Source: Rickettsiales endosymbiont of Stachyamoeba lipophora
GTDB taxonomy: Bacteria; Pseudomonadota; Alphaproteobacteria; Rickettsiales; 33-17
DNA length: 64,000 nucleotides
Reading direction: 5' to 3'
Assembly: GCF_003932735.1 (NCBI RefSeq)
Contig: NZ_CP033611.1
Coordinates: 586,156 to 650,155, forward strand
Part shown: positions 9,809-19,563 of the stretch, one piece after another
Position numbering within the stretch: the first letter of the stretch is position 1
Layout of the letters: the number at the start of each line of letters is the position of its first letter
Program-made: the position numbers and the translations under genes
Notes under the pieces: model-generated
The model's input: the letters and a program-made list of their open reading frames with translations, nothing else
Databases searched by the model: none
Told to the model about the DNA's origin: nothing

Positions 9809-9820
9809 GTGGCATGTGGC
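9800..9820. repeat. 7-bp tandem repeat (three copies) over the antiporter start codon
   Basis: The heptamer atgtggc occurs three times in direct succession at 9800-9820. Read on the minus strand each copy contributes part of an ATGCCAC unit. The start ATG of the antiporter (9808) and an upstream ATG (9815) fall in neighbouring copies and in different reading frames. The upstream ATG gives a six-codon frame stopping at 9795, overlapping the gene start. Confidence 0.8.
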
Positions 9821-9904
9821 TTGATGTATATTTAAAACTTGATAATTAGTTAGATAAGTTTGATTAATATAAAATAAATCTAATACAAATACTAGAAAAA
9901 AATT

Positions 9905-10705
9905 ATGCTTAATAACAATGAGAAAATTTTAAATTTAAACATGCCAGCAATTAAGACCCCAAATATAGCCTTGATTACCGGAGCTGCTAGTAAATTAGGT
10001 AAAATTTTATGCCGTCATTTCTTAAATCAGGATTGGAAAGTAATTTTACATTTCAATCAAAATTGGTATGAAACAGAAGAATTGATAAAAAATTTTAAAG
10101 ATAAAGAAAGTTGTATTACTGTCCTGAAATCTAATTTTAATAATCTTATATCTTTATCAAATGATTTTGAAAATATCTGCCAAGATTTCGGAGTTCCCAA
10201 TTTAGTTATCAATAATGCCGCTTATTTTCAAAATGATAATTTTAGCAATTTAAGCCTCGATAACCTTGAAAGGCATCTTAATATAAACTTTAAAGCACCA
10301 ATATTGCTAACCAATTCTATTGTCAATATCCTTAGAACGCAGAAAAGCCTTAAGGAATTTAATATAATTAATATGTTAGATTACTGTATCTCTGCCCATC
10401 CTAAAAATGAGTTTATATCTTATGCTTTAAGTAAAATGGCCATGTCTAATGCTACAAAATTAATGGCCTTATCCTTAGCCCCCCAATTACGAGTCAATGG
10501 CATTGCTCCTGGTCCTTTTATTAAAGATTCTAAGCAAAACGAAGAGAAGTTCATTCAGTCATTAATCCATAATCCTTTAAAAGTGGCAACCAAGGTAGAG
10601 GATGTTATTAATACTATAGAGTTTTTAATCACCACTCGGTGCATTACAGGTGAAATTATTCACTTAGATGGAGGAAGAAACTTAATGAGAACAGATTATT
10701 ATTAA
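9905..10705 (+). CDS. Short-chain dehydrogenase, pteridine reductase / FolM-like
   Basis: This is a 266-aa SDR with the glycine-rich cofactor loop TGAASKLG near residue 25 and NNAA near 103. The catalytic Tyr173 and Lys177 are in YALSK. The usual catalytic Ser is replaced by Asp159 in NMLDY. The same Asp and the adjoining motifs SIAP-like GIAPGP and TGEIIHLDGGR occur in the FolM/dihydromonapterin reductase and pteridine reductase group, so the substrate is probably a dihydropterin. In organisms without FolA such enzymes can reduce dihydrofolate. A PabA-like gene elsewhere in the window fits a folate pathway. Met13 (9941) is a possible alternative start. It is monocistronic and divergent from the antiporter. 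Confidence 0.78.
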   Translation: MLNNNEKILNLNMPAIKTPNIALITGAASKLGKILCRHFLNQDWKVILHFNQNWYETEELIKNFKDKESCITVLKSNFNNLISLSNDFENICQDFGVPNLVINNAAYFQNDNFSNLSLDNLERHLNINFKAPILLTNSIVNILRTQKSLKEFNIINMLDYCISAHPKNEFISYALSKMAMSNATKLMALSLAPQLRVNGIAPGPFIKDSKQNEEKFIQSLIHNPLKVATKVEDVINTIEFLITTRCITGEIIHLDGGRNLMRTDYY

Positions 10706-10737
10706 ATCCAACAATTAAACAATCTAAGTTTAAAAAT

Positions 10738-11151
10738 TTATATTTGTTTTTTAAGTTTTGCAATTGTTGCAGCTGATAAAATATTTATCTCCTCTAACAA
10801 TTCTTTTATTTCCAAATCTTCTATAAGATCGGCTGTATTTTCTATCTCTTCTTCTAAATCCTGTAGCATTTGCTTATCAAAATTATTAAGTAGCAATTTA
10901 AACTTAATAAGTTTTAACTTATCAATACGGGTTTTAATAAAATCTATTTGTTTTTGTTTAGAGAAAGATTCGGCAACTTGCTGTAGTGCAAATAAAGAAC
11001 TAAGATTATTCACTTGCAATGCTTGAGCATTATTAACAACATTTTGTGATTTTAATATTTTAGCAAATTCATTAGAAAAAGAATTATTAGCAACTGGCGC
11101 TTTAATATTATCAGCAATTTTATGAATTAAATTAATCTGATCAATTTTCAT
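10738..11151 (-). CDS. fliX: FliX-like flagellar assembly regulator
   Basis: FliX is a class II flagellar regulator of alphaproteobacteria that works with FlbD to couple flagellum assembly to gene expression. The 137-aa product has a polar, disordered N-terminal third, then a helix with SSLFALQQV (about residues 50-59). A basic segment and a C-terminal helical domain with many Leu and Glu residues follow, ending in AATIAKLKKQ. This matches the layout of Caulobacter FliX (ALLALQEV, basic segment, acidic helices, ending in AAVELAKL). No other flagellar gene is in the window. A small membrane-protein frame lies directly upstream on the same strand. The call rests on remembered pattern similarity and should be tested by profile search. 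Confidence 0.62.
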   Translation of the reverse strand: MKIDQINLIHKIADNIKAPVANNSFSNEFAKILKSQNVVNNAQALQVNNLSSLFALQQVAESFSKQKQIDFIKTRIDKLKLIKFKLLLNNFDKQMLQDLEEEIENTADLIEDLEIKELLEEINILSAATIAKLKKQI

Positions 11152-11158
11152 ACTTAAG

Positions 11159-11278
11159 TTATTTTCCGCCTACTGATTTTTCTGCATTTAATTCTTTTTG
11201 ATTATTTATTTCAATAAAATTCTTAACAGCGTAAATCATTGTCGTTATACTCGCTATAAATAATACTAACGCTATCAT
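11159..11278 (-). CDS. Small single-pass membrane protein (39 aa), putative
   Basis: A short frame directly upstream of the FliX-like gene encodes 39 residues: a hydrophobic N-terminal helix (MIALVLFIASITTMIYAV) followed by a polar tail ending SVGGK. It stops 7 bases before the FliX start, consistent with a two-gene transcript. There is no obvious ribosome binding site, and it is divergent from rluD with only 42 bases between starts. Its function is unknown. The tight placement and the clear membrane segment are the reasons for listing it. Confidence 0.35.
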   Translation of the reverse strand: MIALVLFIASITTMIYAVKNFIEINNQKELNAEKSVGGK

Positions 11279-11320
11279 AGATATTATATTTTTGAAGCTA
11301 TTAAATTTAATAAGATTTAA

Positions 11321-12316
11321 ATGTCTAAATTTGAACATAATATATTAAAATTTTGTAATCTGCATTTTGAAAACAAAACCCGACTTGATAAAATTATTTT
11401 TCAAGTATTAAACAAAGATAATCAACAATTTTCAAGGCAAAAAATACAGCAAATTATCAAAGATGGTGGAATTCATATAAACGATGGAATTATTAGCAAT
11501 GCCAGCGAAAAGTTTCAACATATCTCTAATTTAATAATTCACCTACCTAAAGCCAAGCCTTCCACTCTAGTACCTAAAAATACTCAAACTTTCCAGGTAA
11601 TATTTGAAGATGATGATATTTTAATAGTGAACAAACCGGCAGGGGTTACTACCCATCCTGGAAATGGTAATTTTGATGATACTCTTGCTAACGAATTAGT
11701 TGGATACCTACAAAGCAACCTATCAGGCATTGGCGGCAGCGATAGACCGGGCATTGTCCACAGACTTGATAAAGATACTTCAGGACTTATGGTGGTTGCT
11801 AAAAACGATCAAGCTCATTTAAATTTAAGTGAGCAATTAAAAGACAGAAGCCTCTCCCGCACTTATATTTGCTTAACCTATGGATTAGTATCACCTAAAA
11901 AGGGTACAATTAAAACTCACATCGTCCGCGATTCACGCGATAGGACTAAGATGCGTGCAGTAGCTTCAGGTGGCAAAGAAGCCATTACTCACTATAGCGT
12001 TATAGAACATATGAGTAACTCTCAAATTTCAATAATAGAATGTAAATTAGATACTGGCCGTACTCACCAAATAAGAACACATTTTAACCATTTAGGATAT
12101 CCTTTAATTGGGGACAAATTATACAACAATAATCGCAAATTTTGGAATAATCCTTACAAAGAACTCAGAGAAACTTTAAAAGAATTTCCTAGACAGGCGC
12201 TTCATTCTTATAAATTGGGACTACTCCACCCTAACACTAATCAAAAAATGGAATTTAAAATTGATATTGAACAAGACATTATAGATTTAATTAATATAAT
12301 TAAACAATATGAGTAG
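11321..12316 (+). CDS. rluD: Ribosomal large subunit pseudouridine synthase, RluA family (RluD-like)
   Basis: RluD makes pseudouridines in helix 69 of 23S rRNA. The 331-aa protein has an N-terminal S4 RNA-binding domain (about residues 20-80) and a catalytic domain with HRLDKDTSG at 147-155, whose Asp150 is the catalytic residue. The downstream motifs [18 protein letters not shown] and [11 protein letters not shown] are typical. The 'RDRTKMRAV' segment favours RluD over RluC. Its stop codon lies inside the start of uvrB (8-base overlap), so the two genes are translationally coupled. Confidence 0.9.
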   Translation: MSKFEHNILKFCNLHFENKTRLDKIIFQVLNKDNQQFSRQKIQQIIKDGGIHINDGIISNASEKFQHISNLIIHLPKAKPSTLVPKNTQTFQVIFEDDDILIVNKPAGVTTHPGNGNFDDTLANELVGYLQSNLSGIGGSDRPGIVHRLDKDTSGLMVVAKNDQAHLNLSEQLKDRSLSRTYICLTYGLVSPKKGTIKTHIVRDSRDRTKMRAVASGGKEAITHYSVIEHMSNSQISIIECKLDTGRTHQIRTHFNHLGYPLIGDKLYNNNRKFWNNPYKELRETLKEFPRQALHSYKLGLLHPNTNQKMEFKIDIEQDIIDLINIIKQYE

Positions 12317-14273
12317 CAATTTATTTAATATTTCAGGCCACTACACTCCCAAGGGAGATCAACCGCAAGCTATCAAAAAATTGGTTGATGGATTATACAC
12401 AGGAAAACGTGACCAGGTTTTATTAGGAGTAACCGGCTCAGGTAAAACCTTTACTATGGCTAATATTATTAAAGAAACGGGCAGACCTGCTTTGATTATG
12501 GCTCATAATAAAACTCTAGCAGGACAACTATACCAGGAAATGCAAACTTTTTTTCCTGATAATGCTGTCGAGTATTTTGTATCTTATTACGATTATTATC
12601 AGCCAGAAGCTTATATACCCCGGACAGATGTTTATATTGAAAAAGATTCTCAAATCAATGAGCAAATTGATTTGATGCGCCACTCAGCTACCAGGGCAAT
12701 TTTAGAGCGCAGGGATGTTATAATAGTATCTTCTGTATCCTGCATTTATGGCTTAGGATCACCTCAGCTTTACTCTGAGATGGTTATTCCTTTAAAACTC
12801 GGAGAAAAATACAAAAGAGATCTTTTTATTAAGCGCTTAATTGAGCTACAATATAGTCGTAACGATCTTGAAAGCAAGCGTGGAACTTTTAGGGTAAGAG
12901 GCGAAAATATTGATATTATCCCTGTTCATTTTGAAGATAAAGGCTGGTCTATAAGTTTTTTCGGTGATGAAATCGATGCAATTAATGAATTTGATATTGT
13001 TACCGGCAAAAAACTTAACAAGCTTAAAGGTGCAGTTATTTATGCTAGCTCACACTATGTTACACCGAAAGATCAATTGCAGCATGCTATCAAACAAATT
13101 AAAGAAGAATTAATTGATAGGCTAAATTTTTTTCGAGATCACAACAAATTACTTGAAGCACAACGCCTTGAACAACGCACTTTATTTGATATTGAAATGA
13201 TGCTGGAAACCGGTGCATGCAAAGGGATTGAAAATTATTCACGCTTTTTATCAGGTAAAAATCCTGGAGAGCCCCCACCTACACTATTTGAATATTTACC
13301 AAAAGATGCTCTTTTGTTTATTGATGAATCTCATGCAACTCTTCCTCAAATTCGAGGAATGTATAATGGAGATAGAGCTAGAAAAACCACTTTAGTAGAA
13401 TATGGATTTAGATTACCCTCAGCCCTTGATAATCGGCCGCTGAAATTTGAGGAATGGGATAATTTCAGGCCACAAACCGTCTATGTTTCAGCTACTCCTG
13501 GGGAGCTAGAATTACAGCTAACTAAAGGGGAGTTTGTACAGCAGGTTATTAGGCCAACAGGACTTATTGATCCTGAGTGCATTATGCGACCTGCAACTAC
13601 GCAAGTAGATGACTTAATTAACGAGTGTAAAATTGCTACAGGAAATAATGAAAGAGTATTAGTTACCACACTTACTAAAAAAATGGCCGAAGATTTAACC
13701 AAATACTTAAGTGAGGTAGGTATTAATGTAACATATTTACACTCAGATATTTTAACTTTAGAACGACTGGAAATTATCAATAAATTAAGACGAGGGGACA
13801 TCGAAGTATTAGTAGGTATTAATCTGCTTCGTGAAGGACTTGATATACCAGAATGCGCCCTAGTTGCTATCTTAGATGCAGATAAAGAAGGCTTTTTAAG
13901 AAGTGAAACTTCTTTAATTCAAACCATAGGTAGAGCCGCTAGAAATATTAATGGTAGGGTAATATTATATGCAGATAAAATGACTAAATCAATAGATAAA
14001 GCCTTAAAGGAAACTGAAAGAAGACGTCATATTCAATTAGAATATAATAAAAAGCATGGTATTAGGCCTGAAACTATAGCCAAACAAATTGCAGAAATAG
14101 AAGAAAAGCATAGTACTCAAGAAAAACCATTTGATTTCAAAGAATTAACAAAACAAATTAACGACTTACGCAAAAAGATGCTTAGCGCTGCAAGCAGCCT
14201 AGAGTTTGAAACAGCAGCAAAAATTAGAGATCAAATAACACAGCTAGAGAAAAGATTATTTCAAGGGGGATAG
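12309..14273 (+). CDS. uvrB: Excinuclease ABC subunit B
   Basis: UvrB is the damage-verifying helicase-like subunit of nucleotide excision repair. It receives damaged DNA from UvrA and then recruits UvrC. The 654-aa protein has Walker A GVTGSGKT at residues 40-47. The beta-hairpin follows with [11 protein letters not shown] near residue 95. Also present are the DEXH-like box FIDESHA near 335, helicase motif VI (QTIGRAARN), and a C-terminal UVR motif (about 615-650) for UvrC binding. Length and order are normal. uvrA is also in the window at 52043-54910. Confidence 0.98.
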   Translation: MSSNLFNISGHYTPKGDQPQAIKKLVDGLYTGKRDQVLLGVTGSGKTFTMANIIKETGRPALIMAHNKTLAGQLYQEMQTFFPDNAVEYFVSYYDYYQPEAYIPRTDVYIEKDSQINEQIDLMRHSATRAILERRDVIIVSSVSCIYGLGSPQLYSEMVIPLKLGEKYKRDLFIKRLIELQYSRNDLESKRGTFRVRGENIDIIPVHFEDKGWSISFFGDEIDAINEFDIVTGKKLNKLKGAVIYASSHYVTPKDQLQHAIKQIKEELIDRLNFFRDHNKLLEAQRLEQRTLFDIEMMLETGACKGIENYSRFLSGKNPGEPPPTLFEYLPKDALLFIDESHATLPQIRGMYNGDRARKTTLVEYGFRLPSALDNRPLKFEEWDNFRPQTVYVSATPGELELQLTKGEFVQQVIRPTGLIDPECIMRPATTQVDDLINECKIATGNNERVLVTTLTKKMAEDLTKYLSEVGINVTYLHSDILTLERLEIINKLRRGDIEVLVGINLLREGLDIPECALVAILDADKEGFLRSETSLIQTIGRAARNINGRVILYADKMTKSIDKALKETERRRHIQLEYNKKHGIRPETIAKQIAEIEEKHSTQEKPFDFKELTKQINDLRKKMLSAASSLEFETAAKIRDQITQLEKRLFQGG

Positions 14274-14360
14274 TATTTATTATTTTTTATAATAAACCAT
14301 ATACTTGAAACAAATTATTAAAATATAGTTTTTAACTTTAAAATTTATATACCGATGATT

Positions 14361-15253
<893 letters not shown>

Positions 15254-15269
15254 TACAAGGTCATTTATT

Positions 15270-16337
15270 TTATATACTCTTAAGTACTTCCCTAATTCCC
15301 ACTAAGTTAGCCAGTTTAATCTTTTGTAAACTCTGCTTAATTTCAAGAAGTTCTTCTGGGTTTCCAACCAATCTATTTAAGCAATTTGCTAAACTAGCTT
15401 TAGCTTCATTTTGATTTAACAAAATTGCAGCTTTTTGCTCAGCAAGGGTTAAAGCATTGTAATATTGATGATCATCCATCGACGAAGGAAGCGGTATTAA
15501 TATACTAGGCTTTTCAAGCGCGATAAGCTCAGAAATAGTTGAGGCACCACTTCTTGCAATGACAATATCCGCTGCTGCCATTTTTTGTTCAATATTATAA
15601 AAATATATCTCTATTTGGGCTGTAATTTTATATGTACGGTAGAATTCCTCCAGCTTTTCTTTTTCTTCTTCATCCCTACATTGCTGATATATAATTATTT
15701 TTTTTGTAGTGTTCTCTAAACTCTTTATAGTAGTAGGGATAATCTCTGCAAAGGCACTTGCCCCTTGACTTCCACCAACAATTAATATTGTAAATTGCTT
15801 ATTGTTAGAATTATTAGAAATCTCTACATTTAAAATTTGCTTTCTTACCGGCACACCAATATATTTAGTTTTATGGATAGCATTTTTAGGAACAAGCTTA
15901 GTATCTTGGAATCCTAACCAAATTTCCTTAGCAAATATCGCAGCAAAACGATTCATTCGACCCATGACAGCATTTTGCTCATGAACCACAATTTTACGCC
16001 CTAAAATACTACCAGCCAAGATAGCAGGAAGACATGGATAACCCCCAAAAACAATTATAGTGCGCAGGTTTTTATTATTAATAAGTAACCATATTAATTT
16101 AAATAAAGCTAAATAAAGCGAAGCTGCAAATTTATAGACTCCTATCAAACTTTTAGTAAAGGGGCGAATATTTATAATAACTGGTTGTATATCTGTGTGT
16201 TTAAAATATTTAACACAGCGTTCATCAGTTATGAACTTAAGCTTTTTGTGCTGAGCTACTAACTCTTCATAAACCGCAATGGCCGGAGAAACATGCCCTC
16301 CTGTACCGCCTGCAACTATTAAATATTCTTCATTCAT
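15270..16337 (-). CDS. murG: UDP-N-acetylglucosamine--N-acetylmuramyl-(pentapeptide) pyrophosphoryl-undecaprenol N-acetylglucosamine transferase
   Basis: MurG converts lipid I to lipid II on the inner face of the cytoplasmic membrane. The 355-aa GT-B protein has the N-terminal glycine-rich loop GGTGGHVSPA at residues 10-19. It also has FGGYPCLPA near 98, the linker motif VHEQNAVMGR near 118, the second-domain loop GGSQGA near 190, and the nucleotide-binding SGASTISEL with IPLPSSMDDHQYYNA near 265-290. It lies 4 bases downstream of ftsW, so the flippase or polymerase partner and the lipid II synthase are co-expressed. Confidence 0.97.
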   Translation of the reverse strand: MNEEYLIVAGGTGGHVSPAIAVYEELVAQHKKLKFITDERCVKYFKHTDIQPVIINIRPFTKSLIGVYKFAASLYLALFKLIWLLINNKNLRTIIVFGGYPCLPAILAGSILGRKIVVHEQNAVMGRMNRFAAIFAKEIWLGFQDTKLVPKNAIHKTKYIGVPVRKQILNVEISNNSNNKQFTILIVGGSQGASAFAEIIPTTIKSLENTTKKIIIYQQCRDEEEKEKLEEFYRTYKITAQIEIYFYNIEQKMAAADIVIARSGASTISELIALEKPSILIPLPSSMDDHQYYNALTLAEQKAAILLNQNEAKASLANCLNRLVGNPEELLEIKQSLQKIKLANLVGIREVLKSI

Positions 16338-16341
16338 ATGA

Positions 16342-17505
16342 TTAATTTAATTCTCGTACTTGGTAGGACATTTTTTTCAATCTTAATTTATAACTATGAG
16401 AATAAAATCTTCGTTTAGTAAGTGCAAGCAATATTCCTATTGCAATACTCATAGCCATCATTGAAGATCCACCGTAACTTATAAAAGGTAAAGTCATACC
16501 TTTAGTAGGGAGCATATTAATAGTGACTCCCATATTAACTATAGTTTGAAAACCAAACTGGATTAATACACCTGAAATCGCACAAATAACAAACATATCA
16601 GTTTCATCTAAAATACGATAAAATCCTCTGATAATAAACGAAGCATAAAGAAAAATTACTAACACACATGTAATCAAACCCAGCTCTTCACCTACTACTG
16701 CAAAAATAAAATCAGTATGAGAATCGGGAATAACCTGCTTAACCACACCTTCACCAGGGCCCTTGCCACTAAAGCCGCCACTGATAAACGCCTCCATCGA
16801 GCGACTAACTTGATAATTTTCAGTAGCCTCAGGATAAAGAAAATTATCTATACGCCGCGCCACATGAGGTAAAAATAAGTACCCTAAAAGCGCTGCTAAA
16901 CCTCCCCCTATCAAACTTAAAATTATCCAAAAAAAGGAAATTCCTCCTATAAATAGCTGTCCTCCCCAAATGACCCCTAAGGTCAGGCTCATACCAAAAT
17001 CAGGCTGTATAATGATTAGCATAGCAGTCAGCACAAACAACCCTATACTTACACTAAAAGCTGGAAATTTATAATTACGATATTTTTGTGAAATTAGCAA
17101 AGCGGTCATTATAGAAAAAAACGGTTTAATAAATTCTGAAGGTTGCATTGAAAATCCCATAAGGTTAATCCAACGCTTGGAGCCCTTAACTTCCACGCCT
17201 ACTATCAAAGTAACTAAAAGCAATAATATACAAATACTAAATCCTAATATTGACAACCGCTTGATATTATCAATTGATAACAGCGAGGTAGAAAAAATAA
17301 TTAAGACCGCAAGCATTAGATATATGATTTGCTTACGTATAAAATAAAAAGGCTCAAGCCCTATTCTTTCAGCCACAGCAGGGCTAGCAGTTGCTACCAT
17401 AAAAGCACTAAAAGCAATCATTATCAATACAGAAACTAACGCTATACGATCAATTGACCACCACCAACTATAAATAAAATTATTTCTGCTTCTTGCTGCT
17501 TTCAT
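16342..17505 (-). CDS. ftsW: Peptidoglycan glycosyltransferase FtsW (SEDS family)
   Basis: FtsW is the septal SEDS-family glycan polymerase. The 387-aa protein has about ten membrane helices. Conserved features are KGSKRWI (about residue 110), the MQPSEFIKP motif after it, QPDFGMSL near 176, and the C-terminal stretch GFQTIVNMGV, LPTKGMTLPFISYGGSS typical of FtsW rather than RodA. Its start overlaps the glpX stop by 4 bases, and murG follows 4 bases downstream. Confidence 0.96.
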   Translation of the reverse strand: MKAARSRNNFIYSWWWSIDRIALVSVLIMIAFSAFMVATASPAVAERIGLEPFYFIRKQIIYLMLAVLIIFSTSLLSIDNIKRLSILGFSICILLLLVTLIVGVEVKGSKRWINLMGFSMQPSEFIKPFFSIMTALLISQKYRNYKFPAFSVSIGLFVLTAMLIIIQPDFGMSLTLGVIWGGQLFIGGISFFWIILSLIGGGLAALLGYLFLPHVARRIDNFLYPEATENYQVSRSMEAFISGGFSGKGPGEGVVKQVIPDSHTDFIFAVVGEELGLITCVLVIFLYASFIIRGFYRILDETDMFVICAISGVLIQFGFQTIVNMGVTINMLPTKGMTLPFISYGGSSMMAMSIAIGILLALTKRRFYSHSYKLRLKKMSYQVRELN

Positions 17506-18443
17506 AAAATAAATTTATGATTAACTATTCTACTCATAGAATGAACTTTACTATCAAACACCAGCGTTTCTGTTATCACTTTATTACTGTATTGTTGAGC
17601 TCCTTTAACCAGACTACCATCCGTGACACCCGTAGCAGAGAAAATTACATCCCCTTTAACCATATCTAAAATCTCAAGCTGTTTATGATAATGAACTAAA
17701 CCCATTTCTATTGCTCGTTTGATCTGCAATTCATCCTCGAATTTTAGTTTTCCTATAAAAGTACCACCTATACATTTAAGAGCCGCCGCTGCCAAGACTC
17801 CTTCAGGAGCACCACCGCTACCTATATATACATCAACTCGTGTTTCGGGTAAGGCAGTATTAATTGCTGCTTGTATATCTCCATCAGTAATTAGGCATAT
17901 TTTAGATCCAAATTTTTTTACCTGCTGAATTAGATCTTGGTGACGCGGACGATTAAGAATCATCACCGATAACTCATGTGGGAGCTTTCCTAGCGCCTGA
18001 GCAATGATTTCAAGGTTAGGAATATAACCCTGTCCCAAGTCTAACCCTTCAACCTTACAACCAACTGCTATTTTATCCATATATATATCTGGCGCATGAA
18101 GAAGGGTACCTTTAGGACCCAAGGCTATCACTGATAAAGCGTTACTTGCTGCATGCGCACACAGAGTAGTTCCTTCTAATGGATCAAGCGCTATATCCAG
18201 CGCAATTCCACCCGTTCCCACTTCTTCGCCGATATAAAGCATTGGAGCTTGATCGCGCTCTCCTTCACCAATTACTATCTTACCTGATATGGGGAGTTGA
18301 TTTAGAGAATGACGCATTGAATTGACCGCTGCCTGATCAGCCTGCTTTTCATCCATGCGACCAACATGGTCTAAGCAAGCAATTGCAGCATCGGCCGTAA
18401 CTTGAACTATTGATGGTAGTAAGGAGGAGAGAGAATCAGCCAT
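17502..18443 (-). CDS. glpX: Class II fructose-1,6-bisphosphatase
   Basis: GlpX hydrolyses fructose-1,6-bisphosphate to fructose-6-phosphate, the gluconeogenic direction, using Mn2+ or Mg2+. The 313-aa protein has the metal-binding GEGERDQAPMLYIGEE near residue 59, DPLEGTT near 86, and GSGGAPEGVLAAAALKC near 205. These are hallmarks of the type II enzyme, which can also act as a sedoheptulose bisphosphatase. Being head of an ftsW-murG transcript links sugar-phosphate supply and wall synthesis by position only. Similar enzymes occur in some Rickettsiales that use gluconeogenesis to feed the pentose phosphate pathway. Confidence 0.94.
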   Translation of the reverse strand: MADSLSSLLPSIVQVTADAAIACLDHVGRMDEKQADQAAVNSMRHSLNQLPISGKIVIGEGERDQAPMLYIGEEVGTGGIALDIALDPLEGTTLCAHAASNALSVIALGPKGTLLHAPDIYMDKIAVGCKVEGLDLGQGYIPNLEIIAQALGKLPHELSVMILNRPRHQDLIQQVKKFGSKICLITDGDIQAAINTALPETRVDVYIGSGGAPEGVLAAAALKCIGGTFIGKLKFEDELQIKRAIEMGLVHYHKQLEILDMVKGDVIFSATGVTDGSLVKGAQQYSNKVITETLVFDSKVHSMSRIVNHKFIL

Positions 18444-18482
18444 TACCTAAAACTTATTTACGTAAAAATCTTCAGAAAATTA

Positions 18483-19400
18483 TTACTTCTTAATAGTCTT
18501 AGAGTGATAACGGTAATTTTGTCCCTTGGCAACATTTTTATCATTGGTAGGTAAAAATTCCACTTCCTTTAAGACTTCTATCTGATCTAAAGAAATATTG
18601 TCTAAATTATCCATATCGTCACTTCCAGCCGATGCTGCTTTTAGGGCAGGCTTAGTTACCGCTGGTGGTTGAGTAACCTTTACTTCATGCCTGACTATTG
18701 TAATGTTAGCAGGGTTGTTTTTACTCTTATTACTAGTTGTTAACTTAGATGGATCTAATTTTTTTACTAGAGTTTGTTCTTTATAACCAACATCTTTTAA
18801 CTCCACTACTGCTTTATTATTAAGAGAATTTTTTAACTCTACTTCCTTGATTGTTGGTTTTTCAATAGTTTTTACTTCAGTAATAATTGGGGTTTTATTT
18901 TTTACATTAAGCGCAGGTATGGTTTTAATTCCAGCTTGCTCTTTAATCACCTCTTTCTGTTTAATTTTGTCTTGCAAATCTAAAGCTGTTTCGGTTACTA
19001 TTGTCACAGCTTTAATTTCCGCCGATTTATGCGTTGGCGCTTTAGTAATGTCTAAATCAATTTTAGGTTCTTTATTATTGAGCTTGGCATTATCTCCATA
19101 CACTGTATTCCAAAATTGGCTGGCTTTATTGTGCTTAGTTTTTTTATTATACACTACTGTAGAATCAGTATTATTATGCAAAGATGTTTCTTTATTATCC
19201 ACTATAGCTAAAAATTTTTGATTTTCTTTTGGAGTTCTTCTGACATCCTTGCTATAATTTTTATTAAATTTTTTATTTGCCTCATTACTATCATTATAAA
19301 AATAGTTTTTTACTCTAAATCCCGCTTTATTAAAAAGCGGATCGGCAACTTGACAAGATGAAAGAATAAAAGATAAAAGAATAAATATATATTTTTGCAT
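18483..19400 (-). CDS. Hypothetical lipoprotein rich in Lys, Thr and Asn
   Basis: I do not recognise a family. I chose the ATG at 19400, giving about 305 aa, because it starts a clean lipoprotein signal (MQKYIFILLSFILSSC with the lipobox Cys at residue 16). An upstream ATG at 19451 would add 17 residues before it. The mature part is polar, rich in Lys, Thr, Asn and Val, with repeated 'KT/VK...E' patterns and little predicted fold. It is probably an extended periplasmic or outer-membrane-anchored protein. It is upstream of glpX on the same strand (39-base gap) and divergent from murC. Confidence 0.6.
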   Translation of the reverse strand: MQKYIFILLSFILSSCQVADPLFNKAGFRVKNYFYNDSNEANKKFNKNYSKDVRRTPKENQKFLAIVDNKETSLHNNTDSTVVYNKKTKHNKASQFWNTVYGDNAKLNNKEPKIDLDITKAPTHKSAEIKAVTIVTETALDLQDKIKQKEVIKEQAGIKTIPALNVKNKTPIITEVKTIEKPTIKEVELKNSLNNKAVVELKDVGYKEQTLVKKLDPSKLTTSNKSKNNPANITIVRHEVKVTQPPAVTKPALKAASAGSDDMDNLDNISLDQIEVLKEVEFLPTNDKNVAKGQNYRYHSKTIKK

Positions 19401-19563
19401 TGATTTGATTGATCCTAGTTGCAAATTAAATTTTGGCATAATATTTTTCATAAGAATATTATATTTTTTACTTGGTTAAAAGTTTGTTTTATAGAACAAT
19501 ACCATAAAGTATAGTATAAAATTTTAACTATTCAAAAGCAAATTTTATTATAAAGGCTTAAAT

